From contig NZ_JAGINP010000022.1 of the NCBI RefSeq assembly GCF_017876155.1, forward strand, positions 1 through 64,000: a stretch of 64,000 nt of DNA, given 5' to 3'. The position numbers were made by a program, and so were the translations under genes. This document shows, in pieces, positions 18,207 to 28,099 of this stretch (positions are counted from its first letter, which is position 1; each line of letters opens with the position of its first letter). The notes beneath the pieces are model-generated. The model made no database searches, had not been told where the DNA came from, and saw nothing but the letters and a program-made list of their open reading frames with translations. The stretch is from Azospirillum rugosum. GTDB taxonomy: Bacteria > Pseudomonadota > Alphaproteobacteria > Azospirillales > Azospirillaceae.

Positions 18207-19856
18207 ATGGTCACCCCCTACACCGTCCCCTACACCGTCCAAGACTCGGACGTGGTCGTCATCGGCTCCGGCCTCGCCGGGCTGATGACCGCCCTTCACC
18301 TCGCCCCGCGCGCCGTCACGCTGCTGACCAAGACGGCGGACCTGCCCAGTGGGTCGAGCAACCACGCCCAGGGCGGCATCGCCGCCGCGGTCGGCCCCGG
18401 CGACGGGCCGGAGGCGCACGCCGCCGACACCGTCGCGGCGGGCGCCGGCTTCGTGAACGCCGACGCCGCCCTGCTGCTCGCCCGCGAGGGGGCGGTGCGG
18501 GTGCGCGCCCTGCTCGACGCCGGCCTGCCCTTCGACCGTGCCGCCGACGGCGCCCCGTTGTTGGGGCGGGAGGCCGCTCATTGCGCGGCGCGCATCGTCC
18601 ACGCCGGGGGCGACGCCACCGGCCCGACCCTGGTCGCCGCCCTGGCGGAACGGGTGCGCGCCACGCCGTCGATCACGGTGGAGACGAACGCCTTCGCGGT
18701 GGACCTCGCCGTGCGGCACGGGCGGGTCTGCGGCGTGCTGGCCTGCCATCCCGAGGGGTGGGTGTTCCACCGCACGCCGCGCGTCGTGCTGGCGACCGGC
18801 GGCATCGGCGGAGCCTTCGCCCGCACGACAAATCCGCCGGAGGCCACCGGCGACGGGCTGGCGCTGGCCGCCCGCGCCGGGGCGACGCTGGCCGACGTGG
18901 AGTTCGTGCAGTTCCACCCCACCGCCCTGGCGGTGGACGCCGACCCCGCGCCGCTGCTGACCGAGGCGTTGCGCGGCGCCGGCGCCCTCCTCCTCGACGG
19001 GCGCAGCAGGCGCTTCATGGCGGACGAACACCCGCTGGCCGAGTTGGCCCCGCGCGACGTGGTGGCCCGCGCCATCGGCGCGCGGGTCGCGGCCGGGGAG
19101 GCGGTGACGCTGGACCTGCGCCCGGCGCTGGCCGCCAAGCCGGACGGCTTCCCCACCGTGCTGGCGCTCTGCGCCGCGCACGGGCTCGATCCCTGGAAAG
19201 AGCCGATGCCGGTGGCGCCGGCCGCCCATTACCACATGGGCGGGGTGGTCACCGACCGTCTGGGCCGCACCGACCTGGACGGGCTGTGGGCCTGCGGCGA
19301 GGTCGCCTGCACCGGCGTGCACGGAGCCAACCGTCTCGCCAGCAACTCCCTGCTCGAGGCCCTGGTCTTCGGCGCCCGCGTCGCCCGCGACGTGGCGGAG
19401 CGCCCGCTGCCCGCGCTGCCGCCCTTCGCCCTGCCCCAGCCGCCCGCGGTGGCCGGCGGGGTGGGTGCTGCGCTGATCGACGCCATCACGGCGGAGGCAC
19501 GGGGCACGCTCTACCAGGGCGCCGGGCTGGTGCGCGACGGCGCGGGCCTGCGGGCCGCGCGGCAGCGGCTGGACCGGCTGGCGGTCGCGCTCGACGTGCT
19601 GCGCGGCGACGGGCCCACGGATGTGGCGTCGGTGCGGCGCTGGGGCGAGGCGCGCAACCGGCTGCTGGTCGGGCGTCTGGTCGTCCACGCGGCGCTCGAC
19701 CGTTGCGAGAGCCGCGGCGCCCACTTCCGCACGGACTTCCCCGCCGAGGATCCGGCGGCCCAACGCCACGCTTTCACCCTGAAGGACCTCGCCGGCAGCG
19801 CCGGCGCCCTGATCACCCAGATCGGCACGGGAGACGCCGCATGCTCCATCCTCTGA
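18207..19856 (+). CDS. nadB: L-aspartate oxidase
   Basis: 549 residues. An FAD-binding GSGLAGL motif (20-26) is followed by the succinate-dehydrogenase/fumarate-reductase flavoprotein fold: [28 protein letters not shown], and the active-site region [10 protein letters not shown] with [17 protein letters not shown]. It oxidises aspartate to iminoaspartate for NadA. ATG 18207 follows AGGGAG at 5 nt. The 3' end overlaps nadC by 16 bp, so translation is probably coupled. Confidence 0.96.
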   Translation: MVTPYTVPYTVQDSDVVVIGSGLAGLMTALHLAPRAVTLLTKTADLPSGSSNHAQGGIAAAVGPGDGPEAHAADTVAAGAGFVNADAALLLAREGAVRVRALLDAGLPFDRAADGAPLLGREAAHCAARIVHAGGDATGPTLVAALAERVRATPSITVETNAFAVDLAVRHGRVCGVLACHPEGWVFHRTPRVVLATGGIGGAFARTTNPPEATGDGLALAARAGATLADVEFVQFHPTALAVDADPAPLLTEALRGAGALLLDGRSRRFMADEHPLAELAPRDVVARAIGARVAAGEAVTLDLRPALAAKPDGFPTVLALCAAHGLDPWKEPMPVAPAAHYHMGGVVTDRLGRTDLDGLWACGEVACTGVHGANRLASNSLLEALVFGARVARDVAERPLPALPPFALPQPPAVAGGVGAALIDAITAEARGTLYQGAGLVRDGAGLRAARQRLDRLAVALDVLRGDGPTDVASVRRWGEARNRLLVGRLVVHAALDRCESRGAHFRTDFPAEDPAAQRHAFTLKDLAGSAGALITQIGTGDAACSIL

Positions 19857-20674
19857 TGTTTGAACCGATCGTCCGCGCCGCGCTGGCGGAGGATCTCGGG
19901 CGGGCCGGCGACGTCACGACCGACAGCATCATCCCGGCCGACGCCATGGCCACCGCCCGGCTCAATGCGCGCAAGGACGGCCGCGTCGCCGGGCTGGAGG
20001 TCGCCATCGCCGCCTTCCGCACGCTCGACCCGGCCGTGGAGGTGACCATCGAGCGCCCGGACGGCAGCGACGTCGCCCCCGGCGGCACCATCGCCACGGT
20101 GACCGGCCGCGCCCGCGCCCTGCTGACGGCGGAGCGCACGGCCCTGAACATCATGGGCCGCCTGTCCGGCATCGCCACCGCCACCCGCGCCCTGGTGCGG
20201 GAGGTGGAAGGCACCCGCGCCCGCATCGTCTGCACCCGCAAGACCACCCCCGGCCTGCGCGTCCTGGAAAAGCACGCGGTGCGGCTCGGCGGCGGCTTCA
20301 ACCACCGTTTCGGGCTGGATGACGCGGTGCTGATCAAGGACAACCACATCGCCGTGGCCGGTGGCATCCGCCCGGCGGTGGAGCGCGTCCGCGACGCCAT
20401 CGGCCACATGGTGAAGGTGGAGGTGGAGGTCGACACGCTGGAGCAGCTGGAGGAGCTGCTGTCCCTGCCGGTCGATGTGGTCCTGCTCGACAACATGGAC
20501 CCGGCGACCCTGCGCCGCGCCGTCGCCCTGGTGGACGGCCGGCTGGTGACGGAGGCGTCGGGCAACGTCAATCTGGCCACCGTGCGGGCCATCGCGGAGT
20601 CGGGCGTGGACATGATCTCCGTCGGCTGGCTGACCCACAGCGCCCCGAACCTGGACATCGGCCTCGATATTTGA
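19841..20674 (+). CDS. nadC: Nicotinate-nucleotide pyrophosphorylase (quinolinate phosphoribosyltransferase)
   Basis: 277 residues. It converts quinolinate and PRPP to nicotinate mononucleotide. Family blocks are intact: [69 protein letters not shown] and VLLDNM, ending with [12 protein letters not shown]. The ATG at 19841 lies inside the end of nadB; a second in-frame Met is 15 bp later. It completes a three-gene route from aspartate to NAMN. Confidence 0.97.
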   Translation: MLHPLMFEPIVRAALAEDLGRAGDVTTDSIIPADAMATARLNARKDGRVAGLEVAIAAFRTLDPAVEVTIERPDGSDVAPGGTIATVTGRARALLTAERTALNIMGRLSGIATATRALVREVEGTRARIVCTRKTTPGLRVLEKHAVRLGGGFNHRFGLDDAVLIKDNHIAVAGGIRPAVERVRDAIGHMVKVEVEVDTLEQLEELLSLPVDVVLLDNMDPATLRRAVALVDGRLVTEASGNVNLATVRAIAESGVDMISVGWLTHSAPNLDIGLDI

Positions 20675-20694
20675 AGCCGTTCCTGTGCGACGTG

Positions 20695-20729
20695 TGTTGG
20701 GTTGCGCCTGCGGCTCCACCCAACCTACG
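20695..20729. repeat. Dispersed GTAGGTTGGGTG repeat, single copy
   Basis: A single ~35-bp copy (TGTTGGGTTGCGCCTGCGG then CTCCACCCAACCTACG) with self-complementary ends TGTTGGGTT/AACC(T)AC. It lies between nadC and the deacylase gene and belongs to the same family as the copies near 12.1 and 16.9 kb. Confidence 0.7.
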
Positions 20730-20789
20730 GGCTCGACATCGGGCGGGCCTTGCCCGATCCTTCCGCGAAAGGATACGCGGGAGGACGCA

Positions 20790-22070
20790 TTGTCGGCTGA
20801 CGTGAAGGAGTCCCTGTTCCGCCGGATCGAGGAGCGGCGCGACGAGCTGGTCGCGCTGACCCGCGACCTGATCCGCATCCCCACCGTGAACCCGCCGGGC
20901 GACGTCTATACCGATTGCGCGGAGTTCATCGGCCGGCGGCTGGCCGCCCGCGGCTTTCAGCTGGAGTATGTGCGGGCCGAAGGCGCGCCGGGCGACAGCG
21001 ACCGCTACCCGCGCACCAACGTCATCGCCCGGATCGAGGGGCGGCGCCCCGGCGCCTGCGTGCATTTCAACGGCCACATCGACGTGGTGCCGGCCGGGCG
21101 CGGCTGGACCGTCGACCCGTTCGAAGGGGTGGTGAAGGACGGGCGCGTCTATGGCCGCGGCGCCTGCGACATGAAGGGCGGCATCGCCGCCTCCATCATC
21201 GCGGTGGAGGCGATCCTGGAGGAGGGCATCCCCTTCGCCGGCGCCCTGGAAATCTCCGGCACGGTGGACGAGGAGTCCGGCGGCTATGGCGGCGTCGGGC
21301 ATCTGGCGAGGCTCGGCTACTTCTCCCGCCCGCGCGTCGACCATGTGATCATCCCGGAGCCGCTGAACGTCGACCGGGTGTGCATCGGCCACCGCGGCGT
21401 CTGGTGGGCGGAGATCGAGACGAAGGGGCGCGTCGCCCACGGCTCCATGCCCTTCCTCGGCAACTGCGCGGTGCGCCACATGGGCGCCGTGCTGCACCGG
21501 ATCGAGACGGAGCTGATCCCGCGCCTGGCATCCAAGCGCACCGCTATGCCCGTGGTGCCGGAGGGTGCCCGCCAGTCCACCCTGAACGTCAACGCCATCC
21601 ACGGCGGCCAGCCGGAGGACCGCGAGGGCCTGCCGAGCCCGGTCGTGCCCGACAGCTGCCGCATGGTGATCGACCGCCGCTACCTGATCGAGGAGGACCC
21701 GGAAGCGGTGAAGGCGGAGATCGTCGGCATCCTGGACGACCTGCGGCGCGAGCGCCCCGGCTTCGACTACGAGCTGCGCGAGGTGCTGGCCTTCCTGCCG
21801 ACCATGACCGACGCGGACGCGCCGGTGGTGCGCGCGGTGGAGGCGGCAATCCAGACGGTGCTGGGCCGCCCGGCGGTGCAGGTGGTGTCCCCCGGCACCT
21901 ACGACCAGAAGCACATCGTGCGCGTCGGCCACCTGAAGGACTGCATCGCCTACGGCCCCGGCATCCTCGACCTCGCCCACCAGCCGGACGAGTATGTCGG
22001 CATCGACGACATGGTGCATTCGGCGCAGGTCATGGCGCTGGCGACGTTGGAGTTGCTGGGGGCGCGCTGA
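20790..22070 (+). CDS. M20-family deacylase (ArgE/DapE-like)
   Basis: 426 residues. A zinc peptidase of the M20 family: first metal His in FNGHIDVVPAG, bridging Asp in GRGACDMKGG, catalytic Glu-Glu in GTVDEESGG, and a C-terminal metal His (DLAHQPDEYV). A lid/dimer domain covers roughly residues 190-310. It is annotated in relatives as acetylornithine deacetylase/succinyl-diaminopimelate desuccinylase; the true substrate is not determined. A TTG at 20790 is chosen as start because GGGAGG precedes it by 4-5 nt. The only upstream ATG (20685) lies inside the dispersed repeat. Confidence 0.85.
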   Translation: MSADVKESLFRRIEERRDELVALTRDLIRIPTVNPPGDVYTDCAEFIGRRLAARGFQLEYVRAEGAPGDSDRYPRTNVIARIEGRRPGACVHFNGHIDVVPAGRGWTVDPFEGVVKDGRVYGRGACDMKGGIAASIIAVEAILEEGIPFAGALEISGTVDEESGGYGGVGHLARLGYFSRPRVDHVIIPEPLNVDRVCIGHRGVWWAEIETKGRVAHGSMPFLGNCAVRHMGAVLHRIETELIPRLASKRTAMPVVPEGARQSTLNVNAIHGGQPEDREGLPSPVVPDSCRMVIDRRYLIEEDPEAVKAEIVGILDDLRRERPGFDYELREVLAFLPTMTDADAPVVRAVEAAIQTVLGRPAVQVVSPGTYDQKHIVRVGHLKDCIAYGPGILDLAHQPDEYVGIDDMVHSAQVMALATLELLGAR

Positions 22071-22213
22071 TCCCCTCTCCCTGCCCCGCAGGGAGAGGGA
22101 GGGGCCCGCACCGAAGGTGTGGGAGGGTGAGGGCAAAGTCTTCCCGAAAAACCAAGCCCTCACCCTCCCGCTTCGCGGGCCCCTCCCTCTCCCGCCGGAG
22201 GCGGGCGAGGGGA
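22071..22213. repeat. Composite palindromic element (ccctctccc type)
   Basis: Two outer ccctctccc/gggagaggg-type hairpins (22072-22100 and about 22179-22213) flank a perfect 14-bp inverted repeat, gggagggtgagggc at 22121-22134 and its complement at 22156-22169. The same plan recurs at about 27789-27992. It lies between convergent genes. It is a BIME-like non-coding repeat. Confidence 0.75.
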
Positions 22214-25200
22214 TTAGACCGGCGCCACCCGCGGGAAGCGCAGCGTGAACCGCACCCCGGCCCCCAGTTCGCTCGTCACCTTGATGGTCCCGCCCAGGCG
22301 CTGGGCGACGAGGTTGTAGACGATGTGCAGGCCGAGGCCGGTGCTGCCCTGGGCGCGGCGGGTGGTGAAGAAGGGGTCGAAGATGGCCGGCAGGCTGTCC
22401 GGTGCGATGCCGCGGCCGTCGTCGGTGTAGACGATCTCCACGCTGTCGGCGTCGGGCTCCGTCACCGCGATGCCAAGCTGGCCGACATGCCCGGCCTCGA
22501 AGCCGTGGACCAGCGTGTTGGAGATCAGGTTCGTCAGGATCTGGGCGAGCGCGCCCGGGTAGTTGTCGAGCTGGATGTGCTCCGGGCAGTCCACGGTCAG
22601 CTTGTGGCCCGGCTTCTGCCACATGGGGCGGAGGCTGAGCACGAGGTCGCCGATCCAGTCGTCCAGCGTGAAGACGCGCCGTTCGTCGCTGGTCTGGTCG
22701 GCGGCCACCTGCTTGAAGCCCTGGACGAGGTCGGCGGCGCGGCTGAGGTTGGCGAGCAGAAGGGTCGTGGAGTCCACCGCGGTCGTCGCGTAGGCGTCGA
22801 ACTCGGCGCGGCGCAGCTTGCCGGCCTCGATCCCCTTGGCGATGCGCTGGGTCTCGTCGGACAGGAAGGAGGCCGCGGTCAGCGCCACGCCCAGCGGCGT
22901 GTTGATCTCGTGCGCCACGCCGGCCACCAGCTGGCCGAGTGCGGCCATCTTTTCCGCCTGGACCAGCTGCTGCTGGGTTTCCTGCAGGCGGGCGTGAGCG
23001 GCGCTGACCTCGTCCAGCGTCCGGCGCAGCACCTCCGACTGTTCGCTGAGCGCCCGGGTGCGGTCGGCCACCTGCCCTTCCAGGTTCCGGTTGAAGGCGG
23101 CCAGCTCGTCGTAGAGGCGCGCGTTCTCCAGCGAGATGGCGATCTGCGCCGCCAGCAGCCGCGGCGCCTCCAGCCGCTGGTCGACGAAGGCGTTGGTGAC
23201 GAGGTTGTTCTCCAGATAGAGCAGGCCGACCAGCTGCCCCTGGCGGGCCAGCGGCAGGGTCAGCACCGACTTCGGCCGGCGCGCCCGGATGTAGGGATCC
23301 TCGGCGAAGCGCGGGTCGGCCACGGCGTCGGCCAGCACCACCGGTTCCAGCACGCGGGCGGTGTAGGCGACGACCGTCGCCGGCAGGCGCGGCCCGCCGT
23401 CGTCGGCCGGGCTGTCCGGGTCCAGCGCCGGCAGGGCGCGGTAGACGTCCGCCGACTCGTCGCCCTCCGCCGCCAGCACCAGATGGCCGTCCGAGCGGCA
23501 CAGCAGGAGGGAGCCGCGCTCCGCCCCTGCCACCTCGAACACCGTGCGCAGCAGCCGGTCGACCAGCGCCTCCCGGTGGATTTCGCCGGAGATGGCCTGG
23601 GCGGCCTTCAGCACCGCCTCGATGTCCAGCGCCCCGGTGTTCAGCCGGTCGGTGGAGGAGGAGCGGCGCGTCGCCCCCCGCTGCGTCCCGTGCCCCTGGG
23701 CCGCCAGCTCGGGAAAGCGGCGTTCCATCTCCGCCACCTTGGCCCAGGCTTCCCAGCGGCGGTAGACGTCGCGGGCCTGGGTGCGGTGGAAGAGGGAGAG
23801 CGCGCCCATGCCGCGCTCCGCGTAGAAGTCGGCGGCGCGCTCGTTGGCGGCGGCCAGTTCGTGCGTGAAGCCGGACTCGCCGGCCGCGGCGATGGCGGCG
23901 GCGTAGCGCAGGGCCGCGGCCTCCGGCTTGTTCAGCAGGCGCAGCTGCTCGGCCTCCAGCAGCAGCAGCCGGTGGCGGTGGTTGGCCGGGCCGACGGCCG
24001 TGCTCTTGCGGAACCAGCGGATCGTCCGGTTCAGCGCCCGCCCGGCGCGCCGCCGCTCCGCCTGGGTGGAGAAGGGGCCCATCGCCTCCACCAGCCCGCT
24101 CTCGAACAGGGCGACGGCCTGCAGGTAGTTGCCGCGCTGGGCCTGGGTGTAGCCGGCGAACTCCTTGCGGATCGCGCGGGCCTCGGTGGCGGCGCCGAAC
24201 ATGCGGGCGATCTGCATCTTGACCAGCAGGAAGCCGGCGACCGCGAAGCTGTTGTTGGCCGCCTTCAGATCGGCCAGCGTCTTCTCCTCGTCCAGGTAGC
24301 GGCCGGTCAGGCGCCAGGGCGTGGCGGTCCCCTGGCGCAGGTTCTCGATGGCCTGGGACAGCCCGGCGACCAGCGGCGTGTAGAACTGGAAGCCGATGCG
24401 GGTCAGCCGGCGCAGCACGTCGTGCGACTCCGCCTCCAGCCGCGACAGCTCCGTCCCCATGTGCCAGCCGATGCGCAGCCACGTCACCAGCGTGTAGCCG
24501 GCGTCGTCGCTTTCCCCGCCGTTCAGCGCCAGCTGGTGCGCCTCCAGCATCGCCGGGCGGATCTCCGACAGCGGCTTGACCCAGTGCAGGCCGTAGTAGT
24601 TGGAGACGTACATGGCCTGCCCGGCCCGAATGGACCGTGTGCCGGCCTCGGCCAGATCCATCGTGCGCTTGGCCGAGCGGTAGGCGGACCGGCGCAGGCC
24701 GGCGCTGGCGGCGATGGCCGCCCAGGTGACGTGGGCGCCGGCCGTGAAGGTCGGAACGCCGGACCCCAGCGCGATCCGGATGTTGCGCATGGCGATCGGC
24801 ACCATCAGGTCGCGCCGTGCGACGAACGCGGCCGTTTGGAGGACCGACAGCAACCGGATCGCCATCTGGACGCGCGCCAGCTCCGCCGGGTCGGTGGCGG
24901 GCCGCGCCGGCCGGCGGCTGTGGCGCAGCATGGCCCAACCGCCGCGAGCCAGCGCGGAGAGGATCGACAGCGCGCTGCCGCGCCTGGGCAGATGGACGCC
25001 CAGCGCCCGCACCGCCCCCAGCCCCAAGTCCAGCGCCTGGCGCAGGTCGCCGCGCACCGTCGCCGCGCTGACCTGGAAGAAGCGGGCCGGCACGGCGTCC
25101 GCCGGGTCGCGGACCTTGGACACCAGCGCCTCCGCCAGCGCGTCGGCCTTGGCGTAGTCGCTGCCCATGCAGGCGGCCCCGACCGCCGCCAGCGACAGCT

Positions 25201-27607
25201 CCAGCATCAGGGGGTAGTCGGCGGCCCAGCCCTCGTCCCCCATGAAGGCCAGCCCCGCCTCCGCGTAGAGGGCGGCGGGCTCGAAGGCGGCCGAGGCGTT
25301 GGCCTGCTTGGCGGCCTCCAGGTTCAGCCGCGCCATGCGGTGCCGTTCCTCGGCGTCGGTGACCAGCGCCACGCCCTGGTTGACGTGGGCGATGACGTCG
25401 AACAGCCGTTCGCTGCGTTCGCCGGCTTCGCCCCCACCGGCGCCGCGGGCGAGCAGCAGCCGACCGATGGACAGGTGGGTCGCCGCCCGCTCCGCCTCCG
25501 GGATCAGGGCATAGGCGGCCTGCTGCACGCGGTCGTGCAGGAAGCGGTAGCGGCTGGTGAGCAGCGCGCTCGCCTCGTCCTCGGACATCGCGCGCGTGCC
25601 GTCGGAGGCGTAGCGGTAGGCGTCGCCGACGGGGAGGACCATCTCCTCCCGCAGGCCGGGCCACAGCGCGCCGGCCAGGTCCGGCACCGGCCGGTCGGCG
25701 GCCACCGCCAGGGTGCCCAGGTCGAAACTGTTGCCGACGCAGGCCGCGAGGCTGAGCACCCGCTGCGTCTCCGCCGGCAGGCGCTGCATCTTGGCGACCA
25801 TCAGTTCGACCACGTTGGCCGTGCTGGCGTGCCCGGCCACCGCCGCCTGGTCCCAGCCCCAGGCGCCGGCCGCGGGGTCGAATCGGACCAGCCCGGCCTC
25901 GACCAGTGACAGCAGGAACTGCGCCAGGAAGAAGGGGTTGCCCTCGGTCTTGGCGCGGCACACCTCGGCCAGGGCGGCCACCTCCCGCTCCTCGCGGCGC
26001 AGCGTGTCGGCGACCAGCCGGCGCACCGCCGTCTCGTCCAGCGGCCCCACGGCCAGCGACTCGACGTGCGTGCCGGAGTCGCGCACCGCCTCCACCATCT
26101 TGTGGAAGGCGTGGCCCGGCGGCACCTCGGCATCGCGGAAGGCGCCGATCAGCAGCATGTGGCGCAGGTCGGTGCAGCCCGCCAGCTTGGCCAGCAGGTC
26201 CAGCGACGGGCGGTCGGCCCATTGCAGGTCGTCCAGGAAGACCACCAGCGGCCGTTCCGGCGTGGCCAGCGCCATCACCAGGTTTTGGAAGGTCATCTGG
26301 AAGCGGAACTCGCTCTCCACCGGCCCCAGCGGCGGCACCGGCGGCTGTTCCCCCAGGATCAAGGCCAGCGACGGGATCAGCTCCGTCACCACGGCACCGG
26401 TGGAGCCCACCGCCTGCGCCAGCACGGCGCGCCGTTCGGCCAGTTCCGCCTCCGGCTCCGCCAGCAGGCGGCGGGCGAGCTGGTCGAAGGCCTGGATCAG
26501 CGCGGAATAGGGGATGGCGCGCTTGACCTGGTCGAACTTGCCCTCGACGAAATGGCCGCGCTTGGCGGTCATCGGCTTGTGCACCTCGTGCACCAGCGCC
26601 GACTTGCCGATGCCCGGCGACCCGCCGACCAGCAGAAGCTCCGCCCGCCCGCCGCACACCCGCTCGTAGGCGGCGAGCAGGAGCCGCGCCTCCTCCTCCC
26701 GCCCATAGAGGCGTTCGGGGATGCGGAAGCGCTCGCTGCGGTCCTGCCGGCCCAGCGCGAAGGCGGGCACGGGCCGGCCGGCCTCCAGCGCCTCGATGCA
26801 GGCCTCCAGGTCGGCCTTCAGGCCGTGGCCGCTCTGGTAGCGCGCCTCCGGGTCCTTGGCCAGGAGCTTCAGCACGATGTCGGACACCAGGGCGGGCACC
26901 GACGGGTCGAGCTGGCAGGGCGGGACGGGTGCCCGGGCGATGTGGCCGTGCACCACGGCCAGCGTGTCCTCCCCTTCGAAGGGGACGTGGCCGGTCAGCA
27001 GCTCATAGAGGGTGGCGCCCAGCGCGTAGAAGTCGGCGCGCCAGTCGACGGAGCGGTTCATGCGGCCGGTCTGCTCCGGCGCGATGTAGGGCAGCGTGCC
27101 TTCGAAGGCCTGGGCGGCGCTGGCCGCCTCGCGGGCCAGCTCGGCGGCAATGCCGAAGTCGATCAGCTCGACCGTGCCGGACTGCCGGTTCCAGATGATG
27201 TTCGCCGGGCTGACGTCCTTGTGGATGACGTTGCGCGCGTGCACGGTCCCCAGCGCCGCCGCCGCCGCCGCCGCGATCCGCAGCGACTCCGCCACCGTGG
27301 GGCGGCCGGCTTCCAGGATGCGGTCCAGGCTGGCGCCGCCGCGGTCGCGCATGACCAGCGTCAGGCCGTCCCGCCCCTCGTCGAGGTCGAGCACCTCCAC
27401 CACCCCGGCGGCGGCCAGCGTCCGGGCGAGCGCGAACTCCCGGCGGAAGCGCGGCACATCGGAGGAGTTGGGGCGCGGCCGTTCCAGCCGCTTCAGCACG
27501 ATCGGCAGCCCGTCGTCCAGGCGCACGCCGCGGTACACGCTCACCAGCGCACCGTGGTGAAGCTTCTCCCCAACCGAGTACTTGGACGCGACGGCCAGAC
27601 CTTCCAT
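22214..27607 (-). CDS. Multidomain Ser/Thr protein kinase - AAA ATPase - GAF - sensor histidine kinase
   Basis: 1797 residues. The order is: an N-terminal eukaryote-like kinase (about 10-270; catalytic loop HKDVSPANI, DFG in ELIDFGIA), an AAA/STAND-type ATPase (Walker A GGSPGIGKSALV near 330, Walker B VVFLDDLQWAD), and a long TPR-like helical region (about 600-1250). These are followed by a GAF domain (about 1280-1440), a coiled coil, and HisKA (GVAHEINTPLG) with HATPase_c (DDGRGIA, GSTGLGLHIVYN). No membrane segment or receiver domain is present, so it is probably cytosolic and signals to separate partners. HKD replaces the usual HRD, as in many members of this family. The start ATG at 27607 has only a weak ribosome site. 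The ligand and targets are unknown. Confidence 0.93.
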   Translation of the reverse strand: MEGLAVASKYSVGEKLHHGALVSVYRGVRLDDGLPIVLKRLERPRPNSSDVPRFRREFALARTLAAAGVVEVLDLDEGRDGLTLVMRDRGGASLDRILEAGRPTVAESLRIAAAAAAALGTVHARNVIHKDVSPANIIWNRQSGTVELIDFGIAAELAREAASAAQAFEGTLPYIAPEQTGRMNRSVDWRADFYALGATLYELLTGHVPFEGEDTLAVVHGHIARAPVPPCQLDPSVPALVSDIVLKLLAKDPEARYQSGHGLKADLEACIEALEAGRPVPAFALGRQDRSERFRIPERLYGREEEARLLLAAYERVCGGRAELLLVGGSPGIGKSALVHEVHKPMTAKRGHFVEGKFDQVKRAIPYSALIQAFDQLARRLLAEPEAELAERRAVLAQAVGSTGAVVTELIPSLALILGEQPPVPPLGPVESEFRFQMTFQNLVMALATPERPLVVFLDDLQWADRPSLDLLAKLAGCTDLRHMLLIGAFRDAEVPPGHAFHKMVEAVRDSGTHVESLAVGPLDETAVRRLVADTLRREEREVAALAEVCRAKTEGNPFFLAQFLLSLVEAGLVRFDPAAGAWGWDQAAVAGHASTANVVELMVAKMQRLPAETQRVLSLAACVGNSFDLGTLAVAADRPVPDLAGALWPGLREEMVLPVGDAYRYASDGTRAMSEDEASALLTSRYRFLHDRVQQAAYALIPEAERAATHLSIGRLLLARGAGGGEAGERSERLFDVIAHVNQGVALVTDAEERHRMARLNLEAAKQANASAAFEPAALYAEAGLAFMGDEGWAADYPLMLELSLAAVGAACMGSDYAKADALAEALVSKVRDPADAVPARFFQVSAATVRGDLRQALDLGLGAVRALGVHLPRRGSALSILSALARGGWAMLRHSRRPARPATDPAELARVQMAIRLLSVLQTAAFVARRDLMVPIAMRNIRIALGSGVPTFTAGAHVTWAAIAASAGLRRSAYRSAKRTMDLAEAGTRSIRAGQAMYVSNYYGLHWVKPLSEIRPAMLEAHQLALNGGESDDAGYTLVTWLRIGWHMGTELSRLEAESHDVLRRLTRIGFQFYTPLVAGLSQAIENLRQGTATPWRLTGRYLDEEKTLADLKAANNSFAVAGFLLVKMQIARMFGAATEARAIRKEFAGYTQAQRGNYLQAVALFESGLVEAMGPFSTQAERRRAGRALNRTIRWFRKSTAVGPANHRHRLLLLEAEQLRLLNKPEAAALRYAAAIAAAGESGFTHELAAANERAADFYAERGMGALSLFHRTQARDVYRRWEAWAKVAEMERRFPELAAQGHGTQRGATRRSSSTDRLNTGALDIEAVLKAAQAISGEIHREALVDRLLRTVFEVAGAERGSLLLCRSDGHLVLAAEGDESADVYRALPALDPDSPADDGGPRLPATVVAYTARVLEPVVLADAVADPRFAEDPYIRARRPKSVLTLPLARQGQLVGLLYLENNLVTNAFVDQRLEAPRLLAAQIAISLENARLYDELAAFNRNLEGQVADRTRALSEQSEVLRRTLDEVSAAHARLQETQQQLVQAEKMAALGQLVAGVAHEINTPLGVALTAASFLSDETQRIAKGIEAGKLRRAEFDAYATTAVDSTTLLLANLSRAADLVQGFKQVAADQTSDERRVFTLDDWIGDLVLSLRPMWQKPGHKLTVDCPEHIQLDNYPGALAQILTNLISNTLVHGFEAGHVGQLGIAVTEPDADSVEIVYTDDGRGIAPDSLPAIFDPFFTTRRAQGSTGLGLHIVYNLVAQRLGGTIKVTSELGAGVRFTLRFPRVAPV

Positions 27608-27788
27608 TCACAACCCGTTTTCCGCAGCGCGGCGCCCTGGTCGCCCCGTGTTAGTCCGCCAGCCCCGCGGCTCGCGCACAACCCAATGGTTTAACCCCTT
27701 CATACCACTAGAGACGGCGCACGGAAATCGACTTGCTGGATTTCGTATGAATGGCGCTCCCGCAGGGCTATCGCATTTGGCGCCAAAT

Positions 27789-27992
27789 CCCTCTCCCGCC
27801 CCGGGAGAGGGTGGCCCGAAGGGCCTCTCGCGCTGGCTTACGGCCAGCGCTGACGGCGTCAGGCGGATGCCAAGGGCATCCGCTGAGAGCCGGGTGAGGG
27901 TGCCGACAAGGATCAAGTCGCTGATCGTTGGAAGACCCTCACCCTTCCCACGCTTCGCGCGGGTCCCTTCCCTCTCCCGGGACGGGAGAGGG
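27789..27992. repeat. Composite palindromic element (ccctctccc type), second copy
   Basis: Hairpins 27789-27811 and 27970-27992 (ccctctccc...gggagaggg) flank a 9-bp inverted repeat gggtgaggg (27892-27900)/ccctcaccc (27936-27944), as in 22071-22213. It fills most of the 27608-28099 intergenic stretch between the giant kinase gene and the DUF427 gene, in which I see no gene. Confidence 0.75.
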
Positions 27993-28099
27993 ATTTCAAG
28001 TGCAATTGCCCTGGGCACTCCCGGCCGGGGGCTTGACCGGGCGGTCGCAAGGCCCGACCTCCATCACGGCGCCGCCGCGCCGGAAGGAGCATCGTCCCC

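Noticed and set aside
20568-26657. A 2029-residue open frame on the minus strand, and a 1664-residue frame on the plus strand (20915-25909)
   Set aside because: Both overlap the M20 deacylase and the giant kinase genes in other frames. They consist of Arg/Gly/Ala/His-rich sequence without domains, which is the usual by-product of high third-position GC.
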